Origin: Chitinophagales bacterium | GTDB lineage: Bacteria > Bacteroidota > Bacteroidia > Chitinophagales > LD1 | Direction of reading: 5' to 3' | NCBI GenBank assembly: GCA_016786765.1 | Contig: JAEUUZ010000003.1 | Location: 310,001 to 374,000 of the forward strand | Length of the DNA: 64,000 bases | In this document: positions 42,433 through 52,166 of the stretch, one piece after another | Position numbering within the stretch: position 1 is the first letter of the stretch | Layout: every line of letters begins with the position of its first letter | Notes under the pieces: model-generated | Told to the model about the DNA's origin: nothing | Seen by the model: the letters and a program-made list of their open reading frames with translations, nothing else | Database searches by the model: none | Program-made: the position numbers and the translations under genes

Positions 42433-43893
42433 TTATTCCACCACAAAATCACTCGCCTTCAATTGCTTTACTTTCCACCAAAACTGAAAAGTAAAGCCTG
42501 GCCAAATAGATGTGTTTTTGCCGTTAGAAGTGGTGTACCAACTCTTACAGCCCGAGTTCCAAATGGTGTTTTTTAGTTTTTCTTGAAGTGTTTTGTTGTA
42601 TTCGTCTTGTACGTTTTGTTTTACTTCGATTTTCTTTTTGCCTGAGTTTTTGAGTAATTGAATGCTCTGCAAAATGTATTCAATTTGTGATTCAATCATA
42701 AACACCATCGAGTTGTGCCCCAATCCCGTATTTGGTCCAATAACTAAAAACATATTCGGGAAACCATGGACTGCTGTTCCCAAATAGGCTTCCGGTCCGC
42801 TTTCCCATAATTCGCCTAGCACAATACCGTTACTACCTTTCACAATCAATTCTTTCGGGTATTCAGCAGCATTAAAACCTGTGGCGAAGATGATGGCATC
42901 AACAGCGGTTTCTTTTCCGTCTTTTGTAATAATGCTATTGTCTTTAATTTCTTCAATGCCATCGGTAATCACTTCTACATGGCTTTTACAAATGGCCGGA
43001 TAGTATTCGTTCGATAATAAAATGCGCTTGCATCCAATGCTGAAATTAGGTGTTACTTTTTTACGCAGCGCTTCATTGGGCACCGATTTTTTCAAGAACA
43101 GCAAGGCCAGCTTTTCCAATACTTTCAAGATGCCGGGATTAATCACCATACCAATGGCGGTGAGTTCGTTGATGAGATATACTTTGTTGCGGAGCCAACG
43201 TTGAGAGAAGGGCAATGTTCTAAACAATCGCTTTTCCCAGTCTTTCATGGCACGATCGCGTTTCGGAATAATCCATGGCGCGGTGCGCTGAAACAAATGC
43301 AATTCCTTCACTTCGTTTACAATGTTCGGCACAATTTGTATGGCGCTAGCACCAGTACCAATTACGGCTACTTTTTTGTCTTTTAAATCGCAAGTGTGAT
43401 TCCAATGCGAAGAGTGAAACGTAGTGCCTTTAAAGTTTCCCAACCCCTTAATATTAGGTGTTACTGCACGGTTTAGCGGTCCCATCGCATTTACTAAAAA
43501 TTGCGTATGATATTGTTTGCCGGAAGCAGTATGAACAATCCACACGGCTTGATTGTCGTCAAAGGCCATACTATCCACGTTTTCACCTAAATGCGTGAAA
43601 GGCGCAAGATTATATTTGTTGTAGCAATGGTACATGTAATCCTGAATCTCGTGATGAGGCGAAAACATTCTACTCCAATCCGGATTCGGTTCAAACGAGA
43701 AAGAATACAAGTGAGACGATACATCGCAAGCCGCACCGGGGTAGGTGTTATCGCGCCAAGTGCCACCAATCTTTTGGTCGCGCTCCAGCATAATAAAATC
43801 GGTTATCCCCGATTGTTTAAGTCGAATGGCCATTCCTATGCCTCCAAAACCTGCACCAATAATTACAATTTGTGTTCGGATAATATCCGCCAT
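42433..43893 (-). CDS. Flavin monooxygenase, Baeyer-Villiger type
   Basis: A 486-residue FAD/NADPH monooxygenase. The first Rossmann motif is IVIIGAGFGGIGMAIRLKQS (residues 10-29), then the GGTWRDNTYPGAACDV segment, the fingerprint FKGTTFHSSHWNH (Baeyer-Villiger consensus FxGxxxHxxxW) and the second Rossmann motif VAVIGTGASAIQIVPNI. GPNTGLGHNSMVFMIESQ near the C-terminus is also typical. It inserts oxygen next to ketones or oxidises heteroatoms. The substrate is unknown. It follows the 508-aa T9SS protein gene by 16 bases and may be in one operon with it. Confidence 0.92.
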   Translation of the reverse strand: MADIIRTQIVIIGAGFGGIGMAIRLKQSGITDFIMLERDQKIGGTWRDNTYPGAACDVSSHLYSFSFEPNPDWSRMFSPHHEIQDYMYHCYNKYNLAPFTHLGENVDSMAFDDNQAVWIVHTASGKQYHTQFLVNAMGPLNRAVTPNIKGLGNFKGTTFHSSHWNHTCDLKDKKVAVIGTGASAIQIVPNIVNEVKELHLFQRTAPWIIPKRDRAMKDWEKRLFRTLPFSQRWLRNKVYLINELTAIGMVINPGILKVLEKLALLFLKKSVPNEALRKKVTPNFSIGCKRILLSNEYYPAICKSHVEVITDGIEEIKDNSIITKDGKETAVDAIIFATGFNAAEYPKELIVKGSNGIVLGELWESGPEAYLGTAVHGFPNMFLVIGPNTGLGHNSMVFMIESQIEYILQSIQLLKNSGKKKIEVKQNVQDEYNKTLQEKLKNTIWNSGCKSWYTTSNGKNTSIWPGFTFQFWWKVKQLKASDFVVE

Positions 43894-43909
43894 AGGATAT
43901 GTGTTTTAT

Positions 43910-45436
43910 TTATTCGTCACTTTTTACAATCATTTGTTGCGTCAGTACCCCTTTTTCGGAACTTACCTCAACAATATAAATTCCGGCAGCTAAATCGGCA
44001 GTATTATACTTTTTAGCGAAAGTGCCTTGCTCCAATTCAATGTTTTCTTGGAATGTAACTTGTCCGTTCAATGCGTATAAAGCAACTTTGATACGTTTAA
44101 TATCCGTTGATTTTAATTCGATGTTAACGAATTGAACCATAGGGTTAGGAAACACGGCCAACTGTATGTTTGGCAAGTTGTTTACACTTGCAGTTTTATT
44201 GCGAGCAGAAGGGAAAAGTACATTGTTCAGAATCAAGCGATAGCCTGAAGATGTTTTGTTGTTGTCTAAATTGGTGTTGGCTCCACCTACATAATGGCGC
44301 GCAACAACCGGGTCGTGACCACCTAAGAATGTGAATGACCCTGCACCTATGTGGCCATGCAAATAACGCGCTTCTTGCGGGTTACTGTTCGTAGCCAATA
44401 CCGTCACATTGGGTTTTACAAAAGCACGATTGTAGGCTGTAGTTTGACCGGCAAACCCAGTGAGAGTAGCGTTGTGGTTTTGTGTAAGCATCGCTCCGGT
44501 AACATCTTTTCGAGCATCTACCAAGGTCAATAGAATCGGATCTTTAGTTAAATCTCTGTTGCCAATGGCAATATCGATGTTAGAGAAATCGTCTGCCTTA
44601 GCACTTGTATTAATCGTAAAGTTTTGAAAGGCAAATGTGTTGTTGAAGTTTAGTTTCTTATTTGCTTCTGCATCCGCCAAAGTGCCGTCAATTTCGGCAG
44701 GAATAATATCAACGCCATTGGCTGCAAGTGCAACGTCCAAAGCTTCTGTAGCGGTGCACATAGCGAATAATTGCCCGCCATTCTCAACAAACGATTTCAG
44801 TTTTTTTGCTACAGCTAGTTTCATATCCGCCACTTTTTTATATCCTAGCGCAGCCGCTTCTTTTTCTGCACCAGCCTTTTGGTTCTTATACCAAGCGGCA
44901 TTACTGTAAAAATAATTCCATTTGCTATACTGGCCGGTAAAATCTTCGTGGTGCAAGTGAATCCAATCGTATTGATTCAAATCACTGCTCAGTACTTCGC
45001 TATCATAGATAGTTTTATAATCAATGCCAGCGTATTGCAATGCCAGGGTCACTGCATCATCATACGGTTTATTGTAGGGTGGCGCATACACAGCAATTTT
45101 TGGCAGCTTGCTTAACGAAACCAAGTTTGTTCCTTTATCGCCTTTAAGCACAGTGTTTACTATCTCTGCCGTTTGATTATCGCTGAGTGTTTCAAACGTA
45201 ACATCGGTAAGTGCTACAATTTGCTTGTTTGTTTCATTATCTGCCAAAATAAAACTTCCACCTCTATAATTAAGCAACCATTGAACAGTACCTTCATTTT
45301 TCAGGGTTTGAAAGGCAATACCATACGCTTTTAGGTGGTTCTTTTGCGTATTGTCCATGGGCAATAATAAATAACTTGCCTTTGTCATCGAAAGGAATAA
45401 AAATGCAAATGTTATCGTAGCTGTTAATCGTTTCAT
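43910..45436 (-). CDS. Secreted protein of the 'asparagine synthetase B'-like Bacteroidota family, T9SS-sorted
   Basis: A 508-residue exported protein. Signal peptide RLTATITFAFLFLSMTKA, then SYLLLPMDNTQKNHLKAYG and VQWLLNYRGGSFILADNET, the recognisable start of a Bacteroidota family often auto-labelled asparagine synthetase B although no glutaminase or synthetase motif is visible. The middle (VYAPPYNKPYDDAVTLALQY; WIHLHHEDFTGQYSKWNYFY; GGQLFAMCTATEALDVALAA; LHGHIGAGSFTFLGGHDPVV) resembles a glutamine-amidotransferase-like or ThuA-like Rossmann fold. The last 80 residues are a T9SS type A tail (LAVFPNPMVQFVNIELKSTD to MIVKSDE). Activity unknown. Transcribed upstream of the monooxygenase. Confidence 0.8.
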   Translation of the reverse strand: MKRLTATITFAFLFLSMTKASYLLLPMDNTQKNHLKAYGIAFQTLKNEGTVQWLLNYRGGSFILADNETNKQIVALTDVTFETLSDNQTAEIVNTVLKGDKGTNLVSLSKLPKIAVYAPPYNKPYDDAVTLALQYAGIDYKTIYDSEVLSSDLNQYDWIHLHHEDFTGQYSKWNYFYSNAAWYKNQKAGAEKEAAALGYKKVADMKLAVAKKLKSFVENGGQLFAMCTATEALDVALAANGVDIIPAEIDGTLADAEANKKLNFNNTFAFQNFTINTSAKADDFSNIDIAIGNRDLTKDPILLTLVDARKDVTGAMLTQNHNATLTGFAGQTTAYNRAFVKPNVTVLATNSNPQEARYLHGHIGAGSFTFLGGHDPVVARHYVGGANTNLDNNKTSSGYRLILNNVLFPSARNKTASVNNLPNIQLAVFPNPMVQFVNIELKSTDIKRIKVALYALNGQVTFQENIELEQGTFAKKYNTADLAAGIYIVEVSSEKGVLTQQMIVKSDE

Positions 45437-45617
45437 TGTATAGGATTCTTGAATCGTAAATAAACACCATTTCTAAGATATACACAAGTTAATGTACAAG
45501 AACAGCAAGAAAAGCATTTTCGAGTGATTTAGTTTATAAGAATTGATGAAATCTTTTCTTGCTCTTAATAATTAGCTTAAATTAGAGTTAGACCTTTAAA
45601 AATTCAAATTTATCGAT

Positions 45618-47282
45618 ATGCGTAAATCATTACTGTTATTTTTCATTTGCTTTGGATCTATACAATTGTTTGCACAACAAGTTGTTCGTGGTCCATATTT
45701 ACAGAATCCTACAGCGTCTAGTATTATTGTTCGATGGCGAACCGATTCACCAACAGACTCTAAGGTTGTTTATGGTGTTACCCAACAAAATCTGAACCTA
45801 ACTAAGGTAGATACGGCACAAACAACCGAGCATATTGTTACCATTAGCGGATTGAACGCTAATGCAAAATATTACTATCGTATTGGTAATAATTCAACAC
45901 TGTTTACAACAAGCAGTGAAGATGTGTATTTCAAAACTTTTCCACCTTTAGGTACAATACAGCCTACTCGTATATGGGCTATTGGCGATTTCGGAAAAGC
46001 CAACGAAAAACAAAAGCGAGTGCGTAATTCTTTTGTTAATTATGATTGGGAGCGGAAAACTGATGTTTGGTTATGGCTAGGCGACAATGCCTATCAAGAT
46101 GGAACAGATGCCGAATATCAGGTTAAGGTGTTCGATACAACTTTTGCTTATGGAAAACTATTTCAGCGTTTGCCTTTCCATCCCGCACCCGGTAACCACG
46201 ATTATAATTCCTTTTCTCCTATTTTCGGCACTTCCGATCCGCTAGTACAAAGCGGTACATATTTAGATGTTATTAATGTGCCTACCCAGGCTGAAAACGG
46301 TGGTGTTCCATCAGGTACAAAGCAATATTATTCTTTCAATCACGGAGGCGTACACTTTGTGTCGATTAATACAGAATTGGCCTCGCTGAGCAATCCGGCT
46401 CATGACTGGTTGGGTGTAGGTGCAACCCCGGATTCTAATTTTGCACGTTCACCCATGCGTGCTTGGCTAGAGCAGGATTTGCAACAGAATAAGCAACGAT
46501 TTACGATTGTTTATTTTCATCAAGTACCACATACGGCTGGTTCACACGTTTCATCATCCCCAATCGAAATTCAAGGGGCTGCTATTCGCAAAAAATGGTG
46601 TCCATTGTTCGAGCAATATGGTGTAGACATTGTGCTTGGAGGACATAGTCACGTGTACGAGCGCTCTTACTTTATGAATGGTTTTTACGGCAATTGGAAC
46701 ACGCTTGACTCAACTATGATTTTGGATTCCACTATTGGAACTCTGGCATCAGGTAAGCCCTATCGCAAAACTTTTCATGGTCCGCAAGCAGGCAAAGGTA
46801 CAGTATATGTGGTTTGTGGAAATGCAGGAAGTTCAGAAACGAACCCTCCTTTCACTTGTCCGATTATGTTGGTTGAAGATGGATGTGATGAATGTGTGGG
46901 TTCATTAGTTATTGATGTGAATGGAGATACGCTAACATCGAAATATCTAAAAGGTGATGGAAGTATTGGAGATGAATTCTCTATAGTAAAGACAGACTTT
47001 CCATTAGCAGTGGAGAACGAGATTAGTCAAACGTCAACGCTTGATGTTTTCCCGAATCCCACAAGTGCATTATTCACCATCAAATTAAAAACAACGCTTA
47101 AGGCAACGCTCGTGCTTACCGATTTAACCGGCCGAAAAGTTTGGGAAAGAGAGGTAGAAGCAATGCCAAATGAACAATTGATGGATGTTAATGTAAAAGA
47201 GATAGGTCTACGAAAAGGGGAGTATTTACTTTCTCAACACGATGCTTCGGGAACTGTTACGCGAAAGCTTGTGATTAAATAA
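45618..47282 (+). CDS. Purple acid phosphatase-like metallophosphoesterase, T9SS-sorted
   Basis: A 554-residue exported enzyme: signal peptide MRKSLLLFFICFGSIQLFAQ, a fibronectin-III-like N-domain of purple acid phosphatases (VVRGPYLQNPTASSIIVRWR, about 20-110), then the metallophosphoesterase core with motifs WAIGDFGKAN, WLGDNAYQDG, APGNHDYNSF, VYFHQVPH and VLGGHSHVYERS, which carry the di-metal ligands. The C-terminal 80 residues are a T9SS type A tail (LDVFPNPTSALFTIKLKTTL to RKLVIK). It probably releases phosphate from organic compounds outside the cell. Confidence 0.93.
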   Translation: MRKSLLLFFICFGSIQLFAQQVVRGPYLQNPTASSIIVRWRTDSPTDSKVVYGVTQQNLNLTKVDTAQTTEHIVTISGLNANAKYYYRIGNNSTLFTTSSEDVYFKTFPPLGTIQPTRIWAIGDFGKANEKQKRVRNSFVNYDWERKTDVWLWLGDNAYQDGTDAEYQVKVFDTTFAYGKLFQRLPFHPAPGNHDYNSFSPIFGTSDPLVQSGTYLDVINVPTQAENGGVPSGTKQYYSFNHGGVHFVSINTELASLSNPAHDWLGVGATPDSNFARSPMRAWLEQDLQQNKQRFTIVYFHQVPHTAGSHVSSSPIEIQGAAIRKKWCPLFEQYGVDIVLGGHSHVYERSYFMNGFYGNWNTLDSTMILDSTIGTLASGKPYRKTFHGPQAGKGTVYVVCGNAGSSETNPPFTCPIMLVEDGCDECVGSLVIDVNGDTLTSKYLKGDGSIGDEFSIVKTDFPLAVENEISQTSTLDVFPNPTSALFTIKLKTTLKATLVLTDLTGRKVWEREVEAMPNEQLMDVNVKEIGLRKGEYLLSQHDASGTVTRKLVIK

Positions 47283-47297
47283 TATATATCACTCACA

Positions 47298-47332
47298 AAA
47301 AAAGGCTCATCAATTTTTGATGAGCCTTTTTT
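47298..47332. terminator. Strong bidirectional terminator
   Basis: Arms AAAAAAGGCTCATCAA and TTGATGAGCCTTTTTT with a 3-base loop, between the convergent phosphatase and lipoprotein genes. Confidence 0.92.
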
Positions 47333-47350
47333 GATATGCAGAAAAATAAA

Positions 47351-48295
47351 TTAGAAGTAAGCTAACACTGCATTTCCGGAACTGCTTGGATTGTTAAGCG
47401 TCCAATCTAATTTAAATCCGTATGCACAACCTGAATTCACTTGATTGCCATTTTTATCGGTACCAAACGTAGCAGTAATGCTGAAATTGTCGGTAGTACT
47501 GGTATATTTTCCTTGTGTAGGTCTCCACCATCCGCAAGTAGTTCCCGATTTCCATGGTTGAACCATTTCAGTTATAAAGTTGGTGCCAAAGCGTGTAATG
47601 CCCCACGAATCAATAATCTTGCCATTAATGGTAGTGTCTCCGTTAACGGTAGCATATATTTCCGTAAAGTTCTTAATTCCCCATTCCGAAGTTCTTGCCG
47701 ATTTCCAAAGGGACGTTTGGCCGTTCTCAAAAGTAACCGTCATATCATAGCAACGTTCGCGCAACAATGCAGTTTTAGAGCCTAAATAAATGCTCACCCA
47801 ATCAATACCATTAACATCGGTGAGGTATTTTGTGCCATTGAAGGTTACAAAGTGGTTATTTAAGGAAGGGAACGTTACCTTATAGTTCGTATGAGTGATA
47901 CGCAACTTAGCACCCACATCCGACCATTTTGCTCCGGCAATTAATTCTACTTTCACTACACCTGCTCTAATTCTGTTATTGCAATTAGTGGTTCCGTCAA
48001 AGGTTATTGTAATATATGGAATAGGATCGTTTTGGTGCGTAGAGTCAATGGTTGCCCCACAAATACTTAATGCTTCAGCTTTGTCTGTTTTGCCAAAACC
48101 GCTAATATTCGATAATGCATTGTTTACATCAGTATTCAAATTATCGGATTCCGATTTGGTATTCGAAACATCTTCATTATGTTGTTTTGCATTTGGGTCA
48201 GCCGTTCGATTTACGGTATTGTTATCTGCCTTTTTACAACTGCTCACAATCAAGCCAACGCAAATGGTCCAAACGAAAAAGAATTTAATTTTCAT
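47351..48295 (-). CDS. Lipoprotein of unknown function
   Basis: A 314-residue lipoprotein: lipobox IVSSC with cysteine at about residue 20, then KKADNNTVNR. The mature domain is beta-rich, with two cysteines (CGATIDS; TNCNNRIRAG) and repeated strands such as GVVKVELIAGAKWSDVGAKL and TRFGTNFITEMVQPWKSGTT. I recognise no family by name; similar small-domain lipoproteins are frequent in Bacteroidota. It is probably on the outer membrane or in the periplasm. It is 62 bases after kbl on the same strand. Confidence 0.72.
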   Translation of the reverse strand: MKIKFFFVWTICVGLIVSSCKKADNNTVNRTADPNAKQHNEDVSNTKSESDNLNTDVNNALSNISGFGKTDKAEALSICGATIDSTHQNDPIPYITITFDGTTNCNNRIRAGVVKVELIAGAKWSDVGAKLRITHTNYKVTFPSLNNHFVTFNGTKYLTDVNGIDWVSIYLGSKTALLRERCYDMTVTFENGQTSLWKSARTSEWGIKNFTEIYATVNGDTTINGKIIDSWGITRFGTNFITEMVQPWKSGTTCGWWRPTQGKYTSTTDNFSITATFGTDKNGNQVNSGCAYGFKLDWTLNNPSSSGNAVLAYF

Positions 48296-48357
48296 GTTGT
48301 TTGTTTTTAATGATAACTACGAAAGTATGGATTTATTGTTTTGTAGATAAGAAAAGG

Positions 48358-49542
48358 CTATATCACGCCCAATGCTTTTCCAACTTTTTCAAAAGCTGCC
48401 AATGCTTTATCTAAGTGCGTTTGCTGATGAGCTGCAGAGAGTTGTACGCGAATTCGAGCTTCCCCTTTGGGCACTACAGGGAAGAAAAAGCCAATCACAT
48501 AAATATCTTCCTTCAATAACTCCGCTGCAAAAGTTTGTGCCAATTTTGCATCGTGCAGCATTACTGGAATAATGGCCGATTCCCCATCTTTAAATGGCAG
48601 ACCTGTTTTGCGCAAACCTGTTTTGAAATAGTTCACGTTCCACTCCAGTTTGTCGCGCAAGTCGGTAGTTTCGTTGAGCATATCGAAAACAGCTATAGAC
48701 GCCCCAACAATAGATGGTGCTAGTGAGTTGGAGAACAAATACGGACGAGAGCGTTGTCGTAACATCTCGATGATTTCTTTTTTTCCGGTAGTGAAACCAC
48801 CCATAGCACCACCCAAAGCCTTACCCAATGTACCGGTGATAATATCTACCCTCCCCATGGCATTTCTCAGCTCAATGGAACCTCTTCCTGTTTTGCCAAT
48901 GAAGCCTGTAGCATGACATTCGTCTACCATCACCATGGCGTTATATTTATCGGCCAGGTCGCAGATTTTATCAATTTGTGCCACATAACCATCCATAGAG
49001 AAAACGCCATCGGTTACAATAATGCGATGCTTTTGCGCTTGTGCTTTTTTGAGTTGTTCCTCCAGATCGGTCATGTCGTTGTTGGCATAGCGATAACGCA
49101 CCGATTTCGTTAAACGTACCCCATCAATGATAGAAGCATGATTTAACGCATCAGAAATAATCGCATCGTTTTCGTCAAACAAAGGTTCGAACACACCGCC
49201 ATTGGCATCAAAAGCCGCTGCATAAAGTATGGTGTCCTCGGTTTGATGAAACGCTGCAATTTTTTGCTCCAAAGTTTTATGAATGTCTTGTGTACCACAA
49301 ATAAATCGCACACTCGACATCCCAAAGCCATGGGTATCGATAGCCTTTTTAGCCGCTTCAATCACTTTTGGATGCGATGATAATCCCAAGTAATTGTTGG
49401 CACAAAAATTCAGCACTGTTTTGCCGCTATCGAGCTTAATTTCAGCATCCTGGGGCGAAACAATAATGCGTTCCGATTTGTATAAGCCGTTTTCCTTTAT
49501 GTTCTCTAGTTCAGTACTTAATTTTTCTTTTATGGTGTACAT
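48358..49542 (-). CDS. kbl: Glycine C-acetyltransferase (2-amino-3-ketobutyrate CoA ligase)
   Basis: Kbl converts 2-amino-3-ketobutyrate and CoA to glycine and acetyl-CoA in threonine breakdown. The 394-residue alpha-oxoamine synthase has the PLP lysine in IITGTLGKALGGAMGG (Lys241), the phosphate and ring contacts AAAFDANGGVFEPLF, SDALNHASIIDG and VDECHATGFIGKTGRG, and the start LNFCANNYLGLSSHP. The threonine dehydrogenase partner is not next to it here. It is divergent from trhO. Confidence 0.92.
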   Translation of the reverse strand: MYTIKEKLSTELENIKENGLYKSERIIVSPQDAEIKLDSGKTVLNFCANNYLGLSSHPKVIEAAKKAIDTHGFGMSSVRFICGTQDIHKTLEQKIAAFHQTEDTILYAAAFDANGGVFEPLFDENDAIISDALNHASIIDGVRLTKSVRYRYANNDMTDLEEQLKKAQAQKHRIIVTDGVFSMDGYVAQIDKICDLADKYNAMVMVDECHATGFIGKTGRGSIELRNAMGRVDIITGTLGKALGGAMGGFTTGKKEIIEMLRQRSRPYLFSNSLAPSIVGASIAVFDMLNETTDLRDKLEWNVNYFKTGLRKTGLPFKDGESAIIPVMLHDAKLAQTFAAELLKEDIYVIGFFFPVVPKGEARIRVQLSAAHQQTHLDKALAAFEKVGKALGVI

Positions 49543-49661
49543 AGCTTATTTTTTTTGCCAAGATAATGGATTTTTCAGGCTTCAAAATTGAATGCAAGTT
49601 TTGCTATGCAAAGCGCTACTGAATCGCTACTTTTGTCCCACTTATTAAATTGACAACTAGC

Positions 49662-50573
49662 ATGAAACCTTTCAGAACATTGCTCTATTACAAATATGCG
49701 CGTATTTCGAATGCGGAAGCGTTTTGCCTTGAGCATCAAGCATTTTGCGAGCGAATAGGTATCGTGGGAAGAATCATTGTGGCTGACGAAGGTATTAACG
49801 GAACCATTTCGGGAACCATTGTTCAGTGCCAAAAATACATGGATAAGCTCAATGCCGATCCCGTTTTGAATGGCATTGATTTTAAGGTAGATGAGGTAGA
49901 CGAGCCTTCATTTATGGCATTGCATGTTCGCTTTAAACCCGAGATTGTCCATTCCGGATTGCGCGATGCTGCATTGGTTGACCCTACTGTGAAAACCGGA
50001 ATTCATTTGGAACCCAAAGAATTCGCAAAAATGAAAGACGAAGACGATGTTGTGGTGTTGGATGTTCGCTCAAAATATGAACACGAGTTAGGGCATTTCA
50101 AAAATGCTATGCGATTAGATATCGATAACTTTAGAGAATTTCCGGAACAGTTGAATGCCATTCAAAATCTGAAGGGCAAAAAAATTCTTACATATTGTAC
50201 CGGAGGTATTAAGTGCGAAAAAGCAAGTGCATTCTTACTTTCACAAGGATTTGAAAATGTATATCAATTGCATGGAGGTATTGTGAAATATGGTAAAGAG
50301 GCTCAAGGTAAAGACTTCGAAGGGAATTGTTATGTGTTCGATAAACGCGTTTCGGTACCCGTGAATTCAGTTAATCCCAATGTTGTATCCACGTGTAAAG
50401 TATGCGGAACATTATCTACCCATATGGTGAATTGCGCCAATGCCGAATGTAATGAACACTTTGTGTTATGCGAAACATGTGGATGGGAAATGGATGGCTG
50501 CTGTTCTGCAACCTGCAAAGCTGCTTCTGCTAAACGGCCATATGACGGAACAGGATACTATTCCCGCTTTTAA
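49662..50573 (+). CDS. trhO: tRNA uridine(34) hydroxylase, rhodanese family (YceA)
   Basis: TrhO hydroxylates uridine 34 in some tRNAs using oxygen. The 303-residue product starts at the ATG at 49662 (MKPFRTLLYYKYARISNAEA); a TTG four codons before is less likely. The N-terminal domain has VADEGINGTISGT, and the rhodanese domain has VVLDVRSKYEHELGHFKNAM and catalytic YCTGGIKCEKA (Cys179). The Cys-rich end (CKVCGTLSTHMVNC; CETCGWEMDGCCSATC) is normal for the family. It is not a sulfurtransferase in the cases studied, despite the fold. Confidence 0.92.
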   Translation: MKPFRTLLYYKYARISNAEAFCLEHQAFCERIGIVGRIIVADEGINGTISGTIVQCQKYMDKLNADPVLNGIDFKVDEVDEPSFMALHVRFKPEIVHSGLRDAALVDPTVKTGIHLEPKEFAKMKDEDDVVVLDVRSKYEHELGHFKNAMRLDIDNFREFPEQLNAIQNLKGKKILTYCTGGIKCEKASAFLLSQGFENVYQLHGGIVKYGKEAQGKDFEGNCYVFDKRVSVPVNSVNPNVVSTCKVCGTLSTHMVNCANAECNEHFVLCETCGWEMDGCCSATCKAASAKRPYDGTGYYSRF

Positions 50574-50669
50574 CTAAGTCTCAAAGAAATGTTAACCCTG
50601 CATGCTCTTTATTGCAATTTCCGAGCATTTATCGTTTTTATTTTAGTTTAGCACATTGTAAAAATATTT

Positions 50670-51359
50670 ATGAAGAAATTTGTTGCCGTAATTCTTGTTG
50701 TTATCTCTTTTTCTGCATTCGCTCAGAAAGATTCTACAAAAGCGAGTTTTTCTAAACGCTATACCAAATTCAGTAAAGACCGAATCGCAATAGATTTGAA
50801 CGGAACCAATTGGATTCATAAAATTCCGGGATTGTCTATTAAGTGGTATTCTAGAGGAATTAACGTGTATTTCAACTACGATTTTCAAATTAAAAAATCG
50901 TTTTTTAGTATAGCCCCCGGTATTGGAGTAAGTTGTTCCAATGTTTATCATCGTTCTGAAATGACCGATTCTACAGGACCCGGTATACAATTTAAACCAT
51001 TAACGAATCCGGATAATTACAAAGTCAATAAACTTTCGCTTACTTATATCGACATCCCTATTGAGTTTCGCTTTAGAACAAAACCGGATCGACTAGACAA
51101 TTCGTGGAAGTTTGTTGCAGGTTTCAAAGCCGGCATTCGCGTTGACGGACATACCAAAACATCAACTAAAACACCTAAAGAGATTGTGAAACTTAAGCCT
51201 TTTCCCGATTTGAATTTGTTTCATGCCGGACCTTTTGTTCGAATTGGCTATTCCAGTTTTAATCTCACTGCTTACTATGGCATATTGGGTGTTTTCAAGA
51301 AAAATCGTGGTCCACAAGTCAACGAGTTTTCTGTAGGTATTTCTTTTAACGGTCTGTAA
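50670..51359 (+). CDS. Outer-membrane beta-barrel protein
   Basis: A 229-residue exported protein: signal KKFVAVILVVISFSAFAQ, then alternating hydrophobic/aromatic strands (IAIDLNGTNWIHKIPGLSIK; GINVYFNYDFQIKKSFFSIA; VRIGYSSFNLTAYYGILGVF) ending in a strand with final NGL. The pattern fits the eight-stranded PorT/OmpA-like barrels of Bacteroidota. No plug domain. Role unknown. It is on the same strand as the TauE/SafE gene, 50 bases away. Confidence 0.8.
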   Translation: MKKFVAVILVVISFSAFAQKDSTKASFSKRYTKFSKDRIAIDLNGTNWIHKIPGLSIKWYSRGINVYFNYDFQIKKSFFSIAPGIGVSCSNVYHRSEMTDSTGPGIQFKPLTNPDNYKVNKLSLTYIDIPIEFRFRTKPDRLDNSWKFVAGFKAGIRVDGHTKTSTKTPKEIVKLKPFPDLNLFHAGPFVRIGYSSFNLTAYYGILGVFKKNRGPQVNEFSVGISFNGL

Positions 51360-51409
51360 AATTTTCAGCGTTTTTTGCTGAAGGAATAACTACAGCTTAA
51401 TTAAACGCA

Positions 51410-52162
51410 ATGGACAATTTACCTCTTTTTATTTTTCTATCGCTGATTGCAGAAATACTCGGTACTATTGGAGGTTTTGGCTCTTCACTTTTTTTTGTAC
51501 CGATTGCTAGTTACTTTATTGACCTACATTCTGTATTGGGTATTACTGCTATGTTTCACGTAATGAGTAATGTCACTAAACTATTTTTCTTTCGAAAAGG
51601 ATTCGATAAAAAATTGATTTTCTCCATCGGTATTCCCGCTGTACTGTTTGTGATAGTAGGGGCAATACTTGGCAAGTTTGTACAAACGCAAATATTAGAG
51701 ATTCTTTTAGCTGTTTTCCTTATTGTAGTGAGTCTAACTTTTTTGATTTTTAAGGAAATTGTTATCCGTCCAACGTTATTGAATGCCATTGGAGGAGGAG
51801 CGCTATCCGGCTTTATTGCCGGGCTAATTGGCACAGGTGGTGCAATAAGAGGGATAACACTAGCGGCTTTTAATCTTACTCGCGATTCATTTATTGCCAC
51901 ATCAGCGCTTATAGATCTAGGGATCGATTCCAGCAGAGGCATTGTGTATTACTTTAACGGCTATATTCATCGCGATGATTTGTATTTACTGCCCATGCTT
52001 TTGGTTGCGAGTATTTTGGGAACCTATATCGGGAAAAAGATTTTGGCTAAAATGAGCGAGAAGCAGTTTAAGCAAACGGTATTGGTGTTAGTCTTGATTA
52101 CCGGAATTATTTCGTTGGTGAAAATCTTTTTTCCTTCCATAAAATCCTATCTTGATATTTGA
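51410..52162 (+). CDS. TauE/SafE family sulfite/anion exporter
   Basis: A 250-residue inner-membrane protein with about eight transmembrane helices ([60 protein letters not shown]). The conserved glycine-rich signatures ([13 protein letters not shown] near the start and [15 protein letters not shown] in the second half) match the family, whose members export sulfite or sulfonates in some bacteria. The cargo here is unknown. The stop is 4 bases before the yidD ATG. Confidence 0.9.
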   Translation: MDNLPLFIFLSLIAEILGTIGGFGSSLFFVPIASYFIDLHSVLGITAMFHVMSNVTKLFFFRKGFDKKLIFSIGIPAVLFVIVGAILGKFVQTQILEILLAVFLIVVSLTFLIFKEIVIRPTLLNAIGGGALSGFIAGLIGTGGAIRGITLAAFNLTRDSFIATSALIDLGIDSSRGIVYYFNGYIHRDDLYLLPMLLVASILGTYIGKKILAKMSEKQFKQTVLVLVLITGIISLVKIFFPSIKSYLDI

Positions 52163-52166
52163 AAGC

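Noticed and set aside
43910-45436. Calling this gene asparagine synthetase
   Set aside because: The label exists for relatives, but no glutaminase Cys2 start, PP-loop or AMP-binding motif is visible and the protein is exported.
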